Shown: positions 1 to 8,409 of the stretch, in pieces
Layout: every line of letters starts with the position of its first letter
Position numbering within the stretch: the stretch's first letter is position 1
Source of the DNA: Curtobacterium sp. MCPF17_002
GTDB lineage: Bacteria > Actinomycetota > Actinomycetes > Actinomycetales > Microbacteriaceae
NCBI RefSeq assembly: GCF_003234115.2
Contig: NZ_CP126251.1
Span: forward strand, 3,100,001-3,164,000
DNA length: 64,000 nt
Direction of reading: 5' to 3'
Notes under the pieces: generated by a model
Databases searched by the model: none
What the model was told of the DNA's origin: nothing
What the model saw: only the letters and a program-made list of their open reading frames with translations
Position numbers and translations under genes: made by a program

Positions 1-39
1 GGGGTTCTCGTGGATGACGTACACGCGGGGAGTGCTCAC
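1..39 (-). CDS. 5' end of an unidentified gene (13 codons)
   Basis: A GTG at 39-37 opens a minus-strand frame that runs off the left edge and reads VSTPRVYVIHENP. A purine-rich GGGCGGG stretch just upstream (about 41-48) could serve as a weak ribosome binding site. A short hydrophobic strand followed by HENP resembles the N-terminus of some ATP-grasp-type proteins, but thirteen residues cannot support a family call. It is divergent from the DUF3800 gene. Confidence 0.45.
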   Translation of the reverse strand, partial: MSTPRVYVIHENP

Positions 40-145
40 CCGCCCACCATAGGCACGGTATACCGCACGCGCCCAAGTGTGTGACGCGGTGCTACCTCTG
101 GTTCGGTCTGATGTATCACCTGCAGTGTTCCGGTATGGTTCGCTG

Positions 146-910
146 ATGCGACTCGTGTTCATCGACGAATCCGCGCGCGATGACGCTTACTACTTCTTCG
201 GTGCGCTGATCGTCGATGCCGAGGCAGTCAGGTCGATCGAACGGGCCCTCGACGAGATCGCGGTGCTCGTCGCGCGGGCCATCCCCACCTTCGATCCGTC
301 TGCCGAGTTCCACGCGGTCGACATGTTCCATGGCAAGGGGGCGTGGCGCGGAGTGCCGCTCGGCTGGCGGGTGAAGGCCGCGCGGCTGGTCGCCGGCGCG
401 CTGTCCCGATCGTCCGGTGTGTTCGTGTTCCGTGGCGTCGACCTCGTCGCACAGCGATCGCGGTACGGGGAGGATTCCTACCCAGCACACCTCCTGACCC
501 TCGGGCAGCTCCTGGAAGAGGTCGACCGCAGGCTGGCTGGGCTCGATGAGGCGGACCAGTTGGGTCTGGTGTTGGCGGACGAGCACCATTCCGCGGCAGG
601 CGCACGCCGGAGCCTTCGTGACTTCAAGCTCGCCAAGGTGCCGGGCTACACGAACCACCCGCTCACCCGCATTGCCGACACCATGTACTTCGGTCCCTCC
701 CACGAGAGTCGGCTGCTGCAGGCGGCGGACTTCGCGACGTACTTCCTGAACCGGAACGCGACGGTCGTCGAGCGAGACCTCCGGGCAGAGAAGGCCGTCG
801 CAGCAGTGGTGCGGCGGGTCCGGCAGATCACCGTTCAGGAGTACGTCTGGTCTCCGCCTCCGCCCCTGGTATCCGTGGCGGCCCCGAACGACACAACGCC
901 CCGCGGGTGA
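146..910 (+). CDS. DUF3800 domain protein
   Basis: Protein of 254 residues with the DUF3800 signature. It opens MRLVFIDES, carries EFHAVDMFHGKG near residue 75, an acidic VLADEHH strand near residue 145, and the C-terminal LLQAADFATYFLNR motif. Known family facts: DUF3800 proteins are small and of undetermined biochemical role, often found next to mobile or defence genes, and their conserved acidic residues suggest metal binding. The ATG at 146 is preferred over one at 77 because FIDES lies at the extreme N-terminus in the family and TATGGT (134-139) lies 6 nt before it. Its stop codon lies in the loop of a terminator hairpin. Cellular function is unknown. Confidence 0.75.
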   Translation: MRLVFIDESARDDAYYFFGALIVDAEAVRSIERALDEIAVLVARAIPTFDPSAEFHAVDMFHGKGAWRGVPLGWRVKAARLVAGALSRSSGVFVFRGVDLVAQRSRYGEDSYPAHLLTLGQLLEEVDRRLAGLDEADQLGLVLADEHHSAAGARRSLRDFKLAKVPGYTNHPLTRIADTMYFGPSHESRLLQAADFATYFLNRNATVVERDLRAEKAVAAVVRRVRQITVQEYVWSPPPPLVSVAAPNDTTPRG

Positions 911-920
911 GCGGGGCGTT
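895..920 (+). terminator. Terminator hairpin of the DUF3800 gene
   Basis: AACGCCCCGC at 895-904 pairs perfectly with GCGGGGCGTT at 911-920. The six-base loop contains the TGA stop of the DUF3800 gene. A 10-bp GC-rich stem with no U-tract is typical of high-GC actinobacteria. Confidence 0.7.
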
Positions 921-1020
921 GGCTGGGTGCGGGAGGCTCGAAGCGTCCTGCTCGTCCATGCTAACCGAGTCGCAGCCCTCTGCAGTGACCAGTCGGGCCC
1001 ACGCACGAGGCGGGAGCGGG

Positions 1021-1866
1021 TCATTGTTCGCTGAAGACCTGCTGCCCGAGGACGCCGAGAAGCTCGAGCTTCTGCGCGTCCTCGGAGCCCGGAGGCGCCG
1101 TGAACAGCAGCAGTGCCTGCGCCTGGTCGTCGGTGTGCAGCACCTGACAGTCGACGGTGATGCGGCCGAGTTCGGGCTGCACGATCGTCTTGTTGTCGGA
1201 CCACCGGCTCGTGACCTCGTGGAGCGCCCAGACCTCGCGGAACGCCGGGCTCCGCTGTTCGAGCTCGGCGATGAGCGTGGTCGCCCGGCGATCCCCTGGG
1301 CCCGCCAGGCCGACCGACGCCCGGAGCGACGCGACGACAACCCGTGCGAGCCGGTCGTGCTGCTCCGGCGCGTACTTCGCGAGCTCCTCACCCGTCACGA
1401 ACCAGCGCCACGCCTGGTACCGCTCGTTGCCCGGTAGCCCCACCGAGCTGCCGAGGAGCGCAGCCGCGAGCCGGTTCTCCACGAGCGTCTCGCCCAGGTG
1501 ACTCACCACGATCGCCGGGGTGTCCTCGAGCCGGTCCAGCACCCGCAGGATCGCCGGGTCGACGTGGTCCGAGCGGTGCAGGCGCACCGGAGCGTTCTGC
1601 CCGGCGAGGTGGAACAGGTGGTCGCGCTCATCGAGGCTGCACCGCAGCGCCCGGGCGATCGCCGCGACCATCTGCTCGGACGGCTGCGGTCCGCGCTGCT
1701 GCTCGAGCCGCGTGTAGTAATCGGCGCTCATCCCGGCGAGGGCGGCGACCTCTTCCCGCCGGAGGCCCGGGGTCCGCCGTCGGGGTCCCGTGCCGAGCCC
1801 GACGTCCTCCGGGCGCAGCAGTTCCCGACGACGGCGGAGGAAGTCGGCGAGTGCGGCACGGTCCAT
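1021..1866 (-). CDS. HTH transcriptional regulator, MmyB-like ligand-binding type
   Basis: 281-residue regulator. The N-terminal Xre-type helix-turn-helix includes RTPGLRREEVAALAGMSADYYTRLEQ (about residues 31-56, the stretch that marks this family). A longer C-terminal half matches MmyB-like PAS-type ligand-binding domains (NAPVRLHRSDHVDPAILRVL onward). Such regulators are commonly divergent from a short-chain dehydrogenase that they control, and one starts about 100 bp away here. CAGGAT, 7 nt before the ATG, fits a leaderless -10. The ligand is unknown. Confidence 0.85.
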   Translation of the reverse strand: MDRAALADFLRRRRELLRPEDVGLGTGPRRRTPGLRREEVAALAGMSADYYTRLEQQRGPQPSEQMVAAIARALRCSLDERDHLFHLAGQNAPVRLHRSDHVDPAILRVLDRLEDTPAIVVSHLGETLVENRLAAALLGSSVGLPGNERYQAWRWFVTGEELAKYAPEQHDRLARVVVASLRASVGLAGPGDRRATTLIAELEQRSPAFREVWALHEVTSRWSDNKTIVQPELGRITVDCQVLHTDDQAQALLLFTAPPGSEDAQKLELLGVLGQQVFSEQ

Positions 1867-1968
1867 GCCCCTGATCCTGCCCCGCTTCGAGCCCGCGTGC
1901 CAGGGATCGCCGGTCCCCCGATGAGCGCGCTCTGGTTGCGTCCTCGCCACTCGGACATCGTGGTCGTC
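1867..1968. promoter_or_regulatory. Divergent promoter region between the MmyB-type regulator and the SDR gene
   Basis: The 102-bp gap holds CAGGAT on the minus strand (1879-1874, 7 nt before the regulator ATG) and CATCGT on the plus strand (7 nt before the SDR ATG). A 10-bp perfect palindrome GAGCGCGCTC at 1923-1932 lies between them and is a candidate operator for the regulator. The operator role is inference from position and symmetry only. Confidence 0.4.
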
Positions 1969-2709
1969 ATGGACATCACGAACAGCACCGTCTTCATCCC
2001 CGGAGCGACCTCCGGCCTCGGACTCGCCCTCGCCCAGCGGCTGCAGGCCGCCGGGAGCACCGTCGTCATCGGCGGACGCCGCGCCGCCCTCCTGTCGTCC
2101 CTGCACGACGAGTACGGCTTCGGCACCGTCGAGGTCGACGTCAGTGACGCGGACTCGATCACCGCGGCGGCGGCGTCCGTCCTCGAGCGGTACCCCGAGC
2201 TCGACACCCTGGTCACGATGTCGGGGATCATGCGGAACGAAGACCTCCGCTCCCCGGACCACCTCCCCGACGCGCTCGCCACCGTCGAGACGAACCTCGT
2301 CGGGACCATCCGGCTCATCGCCGCGTTCCTGCCACACCTCCTCACCCGACCGTCCGCCACCGTGGTGACCGTCTCGTCGGGCCTCGCGTTCGTGCCGCTC
2401 ACCGCGACGCCGACCTACAGCGCCACCAAGGCCGGCGTGCACGCGTACACCGAGGCCCTCCGGCAGCAACTCGTCGGCTCGTCGGTCTCCGTCCTCGAAC
2501 TCGTGCCGCCGGCCGTGAAGACCGACCTGATGGGCGGCGCGGACTTCGGCGGGATGGAGCTCGACGCGTTCACGGACGAAGTCGTCTCGCTGCTGGAGTC
2601 CGGGGCGTCCCCGGAGATCCTCGTCGAGAACGTGCAGCCGCTCCGGTGGTCCGAGCGCGACGGCACGCACCAGCAGATCCTCGAGATGCTCGCGTCGCGC
2701 GGGCACTGA
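1969..2709 (+). CDS. Short-chain dehydrogenase/reductase (classical SDR)
   Basis: 246-residue NAD(P)-dependent oxidoreductase. The glycine motif GATSGLG lies near residue 11. The catalytic set is visible as VTVSSG (Ser strand) and YSATK (YxxxK), followed by the PPAVKTDL segment that caps the active site. Length is typical of cytosolic classical SDRs of the DltE-like group. The substrate cannot be read from sequence. It is divergent from the MmyB-type regulator and probably controlled by it. It is followed by a long hairpin at 2763-2826. Confidence 0.85.
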   Translation: MDITNSTVFIPGATSGLGLALAQRLQAAGSTVVIGGRRAALLSSLHDEYGFGTVEVDVSDADSITAAAASVLERYPELDTLVTMSGIMRNEDLRSPDHLPDALATVETNLVGTIRLIAAFLPHLLTRPSATVVTVSSGLAFVPLTATPTYSATKAGVHAYTEALRQQLVGSSVSVLELVPPAVKTDLMGGADFGGMELDAFTDEVVSLLESGASPEILVENVQPLRWSERDGTHQQILEMLASRGH

Positions 2710-2762
2710 GGGCGGGGGCGGCGCGGGCGCGCGGGCTGCTTCGCGGTCGCGTCCGCGGTCGT

Positions 2763-2826
2763 TCGCACAACCGAAGTGCGCCCGAACCACGTGTCGACGT
2801 GGTTCGGGCGCACTTGCGTTGTGCGA
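2763..2826. terminator. Long bidirectional hairpin between convergent genes
   Basis: Positions 2763-2792 and 2797-2826 form two 30-nt arms around a GTCG loop. Every pair is complementary except 2772/2817 and 2773/2816. The core is GTGCGCCCGAACCACGT against its complement. It lies between the SDR gene (plus) and a small membrane gene (minus), so it can end transcription from both sides. The stem is longer than any other in the window apart from the palindrome families. Confidence 0.7.
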
Positions 2827-2842
2827 CGGTGACGGACCCCGG

Positions 2843-3256
2843 TCAGTCGGCGGCGGGACCGGCGGCGTCCCCGGCGCCCTCGGCCCTCCGGCGTCGGACA
2901 CGCCGGTCGAGGAGACGATGGACGACGGTCCACGCCGCGAGGACGAGCGCCCCGAAGACGGCACTGTCGACCGGCCGACCGACGAGGCGGACGACGACGT
3001 ACGCGGCGGCCATGGCGAGCCCGGTCGACAGGAGGCGGGTCGGGCGGAGGGGGTCGCCGTCGGTGTCGGTGTCCGCGAGTCGCTGGAACGCCAGTGCCCA
3101 TCCGATCAGCAGCAGGCCGAGCACGAGCGACACCCATGCGACGTCGTTCCCGCGACCCCCGAGGACGGCGAGCACGGCAGCGGCGCTGACGACCACGCCA
3201 CCAACGAGGAAGACGGCCGCCACCACGAGACCGGGCCGTGCGCGAGGACCTGCCAT
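2843..3256 (-). CDS. Small integral membrane protein
   Basis: 137 residues with about four hydrophobic segments: VVAAVFLVGGVVVSAAAVLA, WVSLVLGLLLIGWALAF, LLSTGLAMAAAYVVVRLV and SAVFGALVLAAWTVVHRLL. An Arg-rich stretch (RRVRRRRAE) and an acidic/Ala tail follow. No recognised domain. TAGGCT at 3268-3263 lies 6 nt before the ATG, so the likely -10 overlaps the TAG stop of the upstream DUF4287-like gene. This suggests a separate leaderless transcript despite only 9 bp between the genes. Confidence 0.7.
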   Translation of the reverse strand: MAGPRARPGLVVAAVFLVGGVVVSAAAVLAVLGGRGNDVAWVSLVLGLLLIGWALAFQRLADTDTDGDPLRPTRLLSTGLAMAAAYVVVRLVGRPVDSAVFGALVLAAWTVVHRLLDRRVRRRRAEGAGDAAGPAAD

Positions 3257-3265
3257 CCCGCGAGC

Positions 3266-3811
3266 CTATTGCCGGAGACCGGCCAGCAGCCCCTGCAGTT
3301 CGGCCTTCGCGTCGGACATCCGCTCCGGGCCGGTGAGTCGCTCGCGCTGCACGGAGATCCGCACGGTGTCCGCCCGGGAGCCGTCCTCGGTGTTGAGCAG
3401 CACTGATTCTCGATCGGGGAAGGTCCACCGCGCCGACGGCCGCTTGCCGCCGCGGGACTCGGACGTCGGAGCGAACCCGAACGCGGCCGTGCACTGGGGG
3501 ACGATCACGTCGAGCACCGCTTCGCGCTCACCCGGCACCTGACGCGAGGCCGACACTGCGAACGAGCCGTCCGACCGCTGACCCGGGATCCGGAGCCCGC
3601 GTGCCTGCTCGTACCCGATCGTCACGCCCTGCGCCCACCACGGCTCGACACCCTGCTCGATGAGCCATGCGGCGATCGCGGCGTGGCCGATGGTCCGTCC
3701 GCTCACCGCGTCCATGCGCTCGTACCAGTCGTCGGGCGATCGGCCCGTGGCGGCGAGGACGCGGTCGGCGGCCATCCCCTGCGAGTGCGATCGCACCGTC
3801 CCGTCGGTCAT
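3266..3811 (-). CDS. DUF4287-like protein
   Basis: 181 residues. The N-terminal half (GRSPDDWYERMDA, GHAAIAAWLIEQGV, PWWAQGVTIGYEQARG, about residues 23-75) looks like a DUF4287-type helical domain. The second half contains a beta-rich pattern (RWTFPDRESVLLNTEDG, DTVRISVQRERL) reminiscent of SRPBCC/AHSA1 lipid-binding folds. The function of the family is unknown. TACGAT lies 6 nt before the ATG, supporting that start. The gene is followed closely by the small membrane gene. The SRPBCC-like reading is the less certain part. Confidence 0.65.
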   Translation of the reverse strand: MTDGTVRSHSQGMAADRVLAATGRSPDDWYERMDAVSGRTIGHAAIAAWLIEQGVEPWWAQGVTIGYEQARGLRIPGQRSDGSFAVSASRQVPGEREAVLDVIVPQCTAAFGFAPTSESRGGKRPSARWTFPDRESVLLNTEDGSRADTVRISVQRERLTGPERMSDAKAELQGLLAGLRQ

Positions 3812-4051
3812 GCCGTCATCGTAGGTCCCTGCGGTGGCGGAGTCCGAGCCAGGATCGCCGCCGTCTCGAGTTCGGTGGAGCGGCGCGGCACGAAGGGCTC
3901 ATCCGCGTCAGCGCGCCGTGGTTGTGTCATGGTCATCCAGTGCCTCGTACGCGCTCCGGGTGTCGCTGGCGTCCGACGACAGGAGAGCGGCCACGGAGCC
4001 AATGCACACGACAGTCCCGAGCTGAGGAAGTCCCAGAGGAGCACTGAACCG

Positions 4052-5041
4052 ATGACACGGACACGAGTGGCCCTCGGACGCCGCGAGGACCTCGGCGCCG
4101 ACTGCGCGAACTGCTTCGGGCTGTGCTGCGTCGCCCTGGCGTTCGCGAAGTCCGCCGACTTCCCGTTCGACAAGGACGCCGGCGACCCCTGCACGAACCT
4201 CGACGACGCCGACGGGTGCCGGATCCACCCGCACCTGCGCGAGCGCGGCTTCGCCGGGTGCACGGTGTTCGACTGCTCCGGAGCCGGTCAGAAGGTGTCC
4301 CAGCACACGTTCGCCGGCCGGTCGTGGCGCGACGACGCCGAGACGCAGCGGTCGATGTTCGCCACGTTCCCGATCGTGCGCCGACTGCACGACCTGCTCC
4401 GGTACCTCGACGAGGCCGTGACGCTCGCCGGACGGGCGCCCGAGCGACGAGGGCAGCGGCAGCGACGAGGGCAGCGACAGGGAGTGGACGGCGACACCAC
4501 CCGGTGGGTGGAGGCCTTCGAGCGGGTCCGCAGACTCAGTGACGGGACGCCGGAGGAACTCGCGACGCTGGACGTCGACGCCGAGTACGACCGCGCCCGG
4601 CCGCTCCTGCTCGAAGCGAGCGAGATCGCCCGTGCGGGCATGCCCGTCGGAGCACCCGACGGAGCGCCCGATCGCAGGCTTCGGCCCGGCCCGGACCTGG
4701 CCGGTTCGGACCTGGTCGGCGCCGACCTGCGGGGCGCTGACCTCCGCGGCCGGACGCTCCGCGGGAGCCTGGCGATCGCCGCCGACCTCCGCGGTGCGGC
4801 ACTGGAGGGCTGCGACCTGCTCGGCGTGGACCTCCGCGACGCAGACCTCCGCGGCACCGACCTGCGCGGCGCGGTGTTCCTCACGCAGATGCAGGTCAAC
4901 GGCGCTCGGGGCGACGACCTGACGCTGCTGCCGACCGGCTTCCAGCGCCCCGGACACTGGCGAACCAGCGAGGAGCCCGCTGTGGCTACTCCGCAGCGTC
5001 GAGGACGGTCCGGCCGAGCCGCACGAAGTCGTCCGCGCTGA
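4052..5041 (+). CDS. Cys-cluster plus pentapeptide-repeat protein
   Basis: 329 residues. The N-terminus has a dense cysteine cluster (DCANCFGLCC at residues 17-26, then DPC, DGC, GFAGC and FDC within about 60 residues), the layout of YkgJ-type metal-chelating domains. A basic/Gln linker (QRQRRGQRQ) follows. The C-terminal third consists of A(D/N)LxG pentapeptide repeats such as GSDLVGADLRGADLRG, which fold into a right-handed beta-helix. The ATG at 4052 is chosen because AGAGGAG lies about 10 nt upstream and the Cys cluster starts just after it. The last 56 bp overlap rsmA on the opposite strand. Role unknown. Confidence 0.75.
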   Translation: MTRTRVALGRREDLGADCANCFGLCCVALAFAKSADFPFDKDAGDPCTNLDDADGCRIHPHLRERGFAGCTVFDCSGAGQKVSQHTFAGRSWRDDAETQRSMFATFPIVRRLHDLLRYLDEAVTLAGRAPERRGQRQRRGQRQGVDGDTTRWVEAFERVRRLSDGTPEELATLDVDAEYDRARPLLLEASEIARAGMPVGAPDGAPDRRLRPGPDLAGSDLVGADLRGADLRGRTLRGSLAIAADLRGAALEGCDLLGVDLRDADLRGTDLRGAVFLTQMQVNGARGDDLTLLPTGFQRPGHWRTSEEPAVATPQRRGRSGRAARSRPR

Positions 5042-5837
5042 GCATCTCACCACGTGCCGTCGGGTCGACTCCGGCCGCGGTCAGCAGCTCCGACGCGCGG
5101 GTGCTGCTGCCGAGCACGCCCGACAGGCTCTGACGGAGCATCTTCCGCCGCTGCTGGAACGCGCCGTCGACGAGGGCGAACACCTGCGCCCGGAGCTGTT
5201 CGTCACCCAGGGGCTCGTGCCGGTCGAAGCCGACGAGCACGCTGTCGACGTTCGGCACGGGCCAGAACACCTGCCGGCTGACCTGCCCGGCGATCGACCA
5301 CGAGCCGTACCAGGCGGCCTTCACGCTGGGCGAGCCGTAGACCTTGCTGCCCGGGTCGGCCGCGATGCGGTACCCGACCTCGGCCTGCACCATCACGAGC
5401 GCCCGTTCGATCGACGGGAAGGTCGCGAGCAGGTGCAGCAGCACGGGCACGGAGACGTTGTAGGGCAGGTTGGCGATGACGTGGGTCGGTGCTTCCCGGA
5501 GGTCACCGGCGGTCAGGGCGAGGGCGTCCTGGTGGACGACCTCGAGCCGCGCGGCGGGCTGCATGGCCGCGACCGTCGCGGGCAGCTGCGCCGCGAGCCG
5601 GCCGTCGATCTCCACCGCGGTGACGGACGCGCCGGTCTCGGTCAGCCCGAGGGTCAGCGATCCGAGTCCGGGGCCGATCTCGAGCACCTTCGACTCGGCC
5701 GTGACCCGGCCAGACGCGACGATGCGCCGCACGGTGTTGGCGTCGTGCACGAAGTTCTGGCCGAGCTTCTTCGTCGGGGTGACGTCGAGCTTGGCTGCGA
5801 GGTCCCGGATCTCCGCCGGGCCGAGCAGGGTGCCCAC
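4986..5837 (-). CDS. rsmA: 16S rRNA (adenine1518-N6/adenine1519-N6)-dimethyltransferase
   Basis: 283 residues, normal for RsmA/KsgA. It dimethylates two adjacent adenines in the 3' hairpin of 16S rRNA using S-adenosylmethionine, late in small-subunit assembly. Signatures visible are KKLGQNFVHD (near residue 23), the SAM site EIGPGLGSLT, and the catalytic NLPYNVS. The GTG start lies 2 bp after the tatD stop, so it is the third gene of a metG-tatD-rsmA operon. In many actinobacteria ispE follows rsmA; here the convergent pentapeptide gene takes that place. Confidence 0.95.
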   Translation of the reverse strand: MGTLLGPAEIRDLAAKLDVTPTKKLGQNFVHDANTVRRIVASGRVTAESKVLEIGPGLGSLTLGLTETGASVTAVEIDGRLAAQLPATVAAMQPAARLEVVHQDALALTAGDLREAPTHVIANLPYNVSVPVLLHLLATFPSIERALVMVQAEVGYRIAADPGSKVYGSPSVKAAWYGSWSIAGQVSRQVFWPVPNVDSVLVGFDRHEPLGDEQLRAQVFALVDGAFQQRRKMLRQSLSGVLGSSTRASELLTAAGVDPTARGEMLSADDFVRLGRTVLDAAE

Positions 5838-5839
5838 GA

Positions 5840-6772
5840 CTACTCGCCCACCGTGACCGGTTCGGCGTCCCAGGCCCCGTAGACGAGTTCGGTGTTCGAG
5901 GCGATCTGGGCGGCGAGCATCGACGCGTCGGTGCCGAGGGTGTCCGCCATCGACCGCAGGGTGAGCGGGAGGAGGTACGGCGCGTTCGGCCGGCCGCGGA
6001 ACGGCGTCGGCGTGAGGAACGGCGCGTCGGTCTCCACCATGATCAGGTGCCGGGGCGCGACGAGCAGGGCGTCGCGGAGCAGCTGCGCGTTCTTGAACGT
6101 GACCGTTCCGGCGAAGGACATGTACCAGCCGCGCTCGGCGCAGAGCCGGGCGAGGTCGGGGCCACCGGAGAAGCAGTGGAACACCGTCTTCGCGGGAGCG
6201 CCGACACGGTCGAGGACCTCGACCACGGCGTCGTGCGCGTCACGGTCGTGGATGGTCAGCGCGAGGTCGTGCTCCTTCGCGATGCGGATGTGTTCCTCGA
6301 AGGAGCGGATCTGCGCGTCGCGGCCGTCTTCGCCGGTGCGGAAGAAGTCGAGCCCGGTCTCCCCGATCGCGCGGACCCGGGGCAGCCCCGCGAGCGCTTC
6401 GATACCGGCGAGGTGCTCGTCGAGGAGCCCCTGCTCGTGCAGCGACGGCGCTTCGTTCGGGTGCAGCGCGACGGCCGCCAGCACACGGGGTTCACGAGCG
6501 GCGATCGCCGCCGACCACTTGGAGGTGGCGAGGTCGGTACCGACCTGCACGACACCACGGACGCCGACGCTCGAAGCGCGGCCGAGGTGTTCGCGGTACT
6601 CGAGCGGTCCGTCGCCGCCGTCACCGACGCCGTCGGCGATCTCCATGTGCGTGTGGTTGTCGTACACGGGCACGACGAGCGCCTCGGGCAGCGGCGGGTA
6701 GGTCAGGTCGCGCGTGGAGCCACTCGACGAACCGTCGCCCCGCGACCGGACGTGCGCACCCGCGTCGGTCAC
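5840..6772 (-). CDS. TatD-family metal-dependent DNase/hydrolase
   Basis: 310 residues. TatD proteins are TIM-barrel nucleases that use two metal ions. Ligands visible are HTH in DNHTHME (near residue 45), the Glu of GETGLDFF, His in TIHDRDAH, His in VFHCFSG, and Asp in ETDAPFL. The start is the GTG at 6772, which overlaps the metG stop by 4 nt (GTGA), indicating translational coupling. About 40 extra residues precede the first metal ligands, a little longer than usual. The product acts in the cytoplasm, in 3'-5' DNA degradation or RNA turnover by family analogy. Confidence 0.9.
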   Translation of the reverse strand: MTDAGAHVRSRGDGSSSGSTRDLTYPPLPEALVVPVYDNHTHMEIADGVGDGGDGPLEYREHLGRASSVGVRGVVQVGTDLATSKWSAAIAAREPRVLAAVALHPNEAPSLHEQGLLDEHLAGIEALAGLPRVRAIGETGLDFFRTGEDGRDAQIRSFEEHIRIAKEHDLALTIHDRDAHDAVVEVLDRVGAPAKTVFHCFSGGPDLARLCAERGWYMSFAGTVTFKNAQLLRDALLVAPRHLIMVETDAPFLTPTPFRGRPNAPYLLPLTLRSMADTLGTDASMLAAQIASNTELVYGAWDAEPVTVGE

Positions 6773-8346
6773 GCTGCGCCCTGCTCCGCCTGCTCGATGC
6801 GCGGGAAGAGCCCGCTCTCGAGTGCGACGACGGTCGAGGCGCCCTGCCACTCCCAGGCACGGTCGACGCGCTGCTCCGCGATGGATCCGCCGGCACCGAT
6901 CGACGCCCAGAGCTTCTCGGTCGCCTTGGGCATCACCGGGGAGACGAGGACCGCGACGGTGCCGAGACCGCGGAGCGCGGTGACGAGCACGGTCGCGAGA
7001 CGCTCGCGCTTCGCGTCGTCCTTCGCCAGGGCCCACGGCTCCTGCTCGGTGATGTACCCGTTCAGGGCGTCGACGAGATCCCAGACCGTGGCGATCGCGT
7101 CGTGCGGCGCGAACTCCGCGATGGCGGCGTCGGCGCGGGTCGTCACCGACTGCGCGAGCGCGTCGATCGCTTCGTCGGCGGCGGTCAACGCGCCACGTTC
7201 CGGCACGGCGCCGTCGAAGTAGCGGTTGACCATCGCGACGATGCGGGACGCCAGGTTGCCGAACCCGTTCGCGAGCTCGGCCTGGTAGCGGGCGGAGATG
7301 TCCTCCCAGCTGAAGTTGCCGTCCTGCCCGAACGTGATCGCGCGGAGGAAGTAGTAGCGGAACGCGTCCGACCCGAACGTGTCGGTGATCTCCGACGGCG
7401 CGATGCCGGTGAGCTTCGACTTCGACATCTTCTCGCCGCCGACGAGGAGCCAGCCGTGGCCGAACACGCGCTTCGGCACGGGGAGTCCGGCGGCCATGAG
7501 CATGGCCGGCCAGATCACGGCGTGGAAGCGGGCGATGTCCTTGCCGACGATGTGCACGCTCGGCCAGAGGCGCTGGAAGGCCTCGTCGTCGTCGCTGCCG
7601 TAGCCGAGGGCCGTGACGTAGTTGAGCAGCGCGTCGAACCAGACGTACAGGACGTGGTCGCTGTCCCACGGGATCTTGATGCCCCAGTCGAAGCTCGACC
7701 GCGAGATCGACAGGTCGCGGAGGCCCTGCTTCACGAAGGAGACGATCTCGTTGCGGACGCTCTCGGGCTGGATGAACTGCGGGTTCGACTCGTAGAGGTC
7801 GAGCAGGCGCTGCTCGAAGTCGGACATCCGGAAGAAGTAGTTGCGCTCGGACAGCACCTCGACCGGGATCGAGTGGATCGCGCAGACCTGCTGGCCCTCG
7901 TACGCTCCGGTGCCGGGCACGAGGTCGCTCGGCTGCTTGTACTCCTCGCAGCCCACGCAGTAGAAGCCCTCGAACTCGCCGGCGTAGATGAAGCCGTCGT
8001 CGTACAGCTTCTGCAGGAACGCCGTCACGCCGCGCTCGTGGCGCTCGTCGGTGGTGCGGATGAAGTCGTCGTTCGCCACGTCGACCGTGTCGAGGAGCGG
8101 CTTCCAGGCCTCGGTCACGAGACGGTCCGCCCACTCCTTCGGGGTGACCTCGTTCGCGGAGGCGGTGCGCAGGATCTTCTGCCCGTGCTCGTCGGTGCCG
8201 GTGAGGAGCCACGTGTCGTCGCCGCGCTGGCGGTGCCAGCGCGCGAGGACGTCCGCGGCGACCTCGGTGTAGGCGTGCCCGATGTGGGGCACGTCGTTCA
8301 CGTAGAAGATCGGCGTGGTGATGCTGAACGAGGAGCCGTCGGACAT
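6769..8346 (-). CDS. metG: Methionyl-tRNA synthetase
   Basis: 525 residues. It charges tRNA-Met with methionine. The class I signature HIGH is at residues 21-24 and KMSKS at about 306-310. A zinc-knuckle half CVGC is visible; the second CxxC of four-Cys enzymes is absent (QVCAIH instead), as in the single-knuckle type. No C-terminal tRNA-binding EMAP domain is present. The ATG at 8346 is preferred over upstream in-frame starts because TAGGAT lies 7 nt before it and the conserved TTPIFYVN motif follows directly. It heads the metG-tatD-rsmA operon. Confidence 0.95.
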   Translation of the reverse strand: MSDGSSFSITTPIFYVNDVPHIGHAYTEVAADVLARWHRQRGDDTWLLTGTDEHGQKILRTASANEVTPKEWADRLVTEAWKPLLDTVDVANDDFIRTTDERHERGVTAFLQKLYDDGFIYAGEFEGFYCVGCEEYKQPSDLVPGTGAYEGQQVCAIHSIPVEVLSERNYFFRMSDFEQRLLDLYESNPQFIQPESVRNEIVSFVKQGLRDLSISRSSFDWGIKIPWDSDHVLYVWFDALLNYVTALGYGSDDDEAFQRLWPSVHIVGKDIARFHAVIWPAMLMAAGLPVPKRVFGHGWLLVGGEKMSKSKLTGIAPSEITDTFGSDAFRYYFLRAITFGQDGNFSWEDISARYQAELANGFGNLASRIVAMVNRYFDGAVPERGALTAADEAIDALAQSVTTRADAAIAEFAPHDAIATVWDLVDALNGYITEQEPWALAKDDAKRERLATVLVTALRGLGTVAVLVSPVMPKATEKLWASIGAGGSIAEQRVDRAWEWQGASTVVALESGLFPRIEQAEQGAA

Positions 8347-8409
8347 GCGGACCATCCTACGGGCGCGCCGGGGTCGCATGACGCGCCCCGCGCGCGGCCT
8401 GTGGAGAAC

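Noticed and set aside
921-1020. Possible tRNA or small RNA between the DUF3800 gene and the regulator
   Set aside because: No T-loop (GTTCRA) or cloverleaf pairing could be drawn, and no hairpin beyond the terminator is present.
3808-3936. A 42-residue minus-strand frame (MTMTQPRRADADEPFVP...) ending in an ATGA overlap with the DUF4287-like gene
   Set aside because: No clear ribosome site or domain, and the DUF4287-like gene has its own -10 box inside this frame's end. The overlap may be chance; ribosome profiling would settle it.
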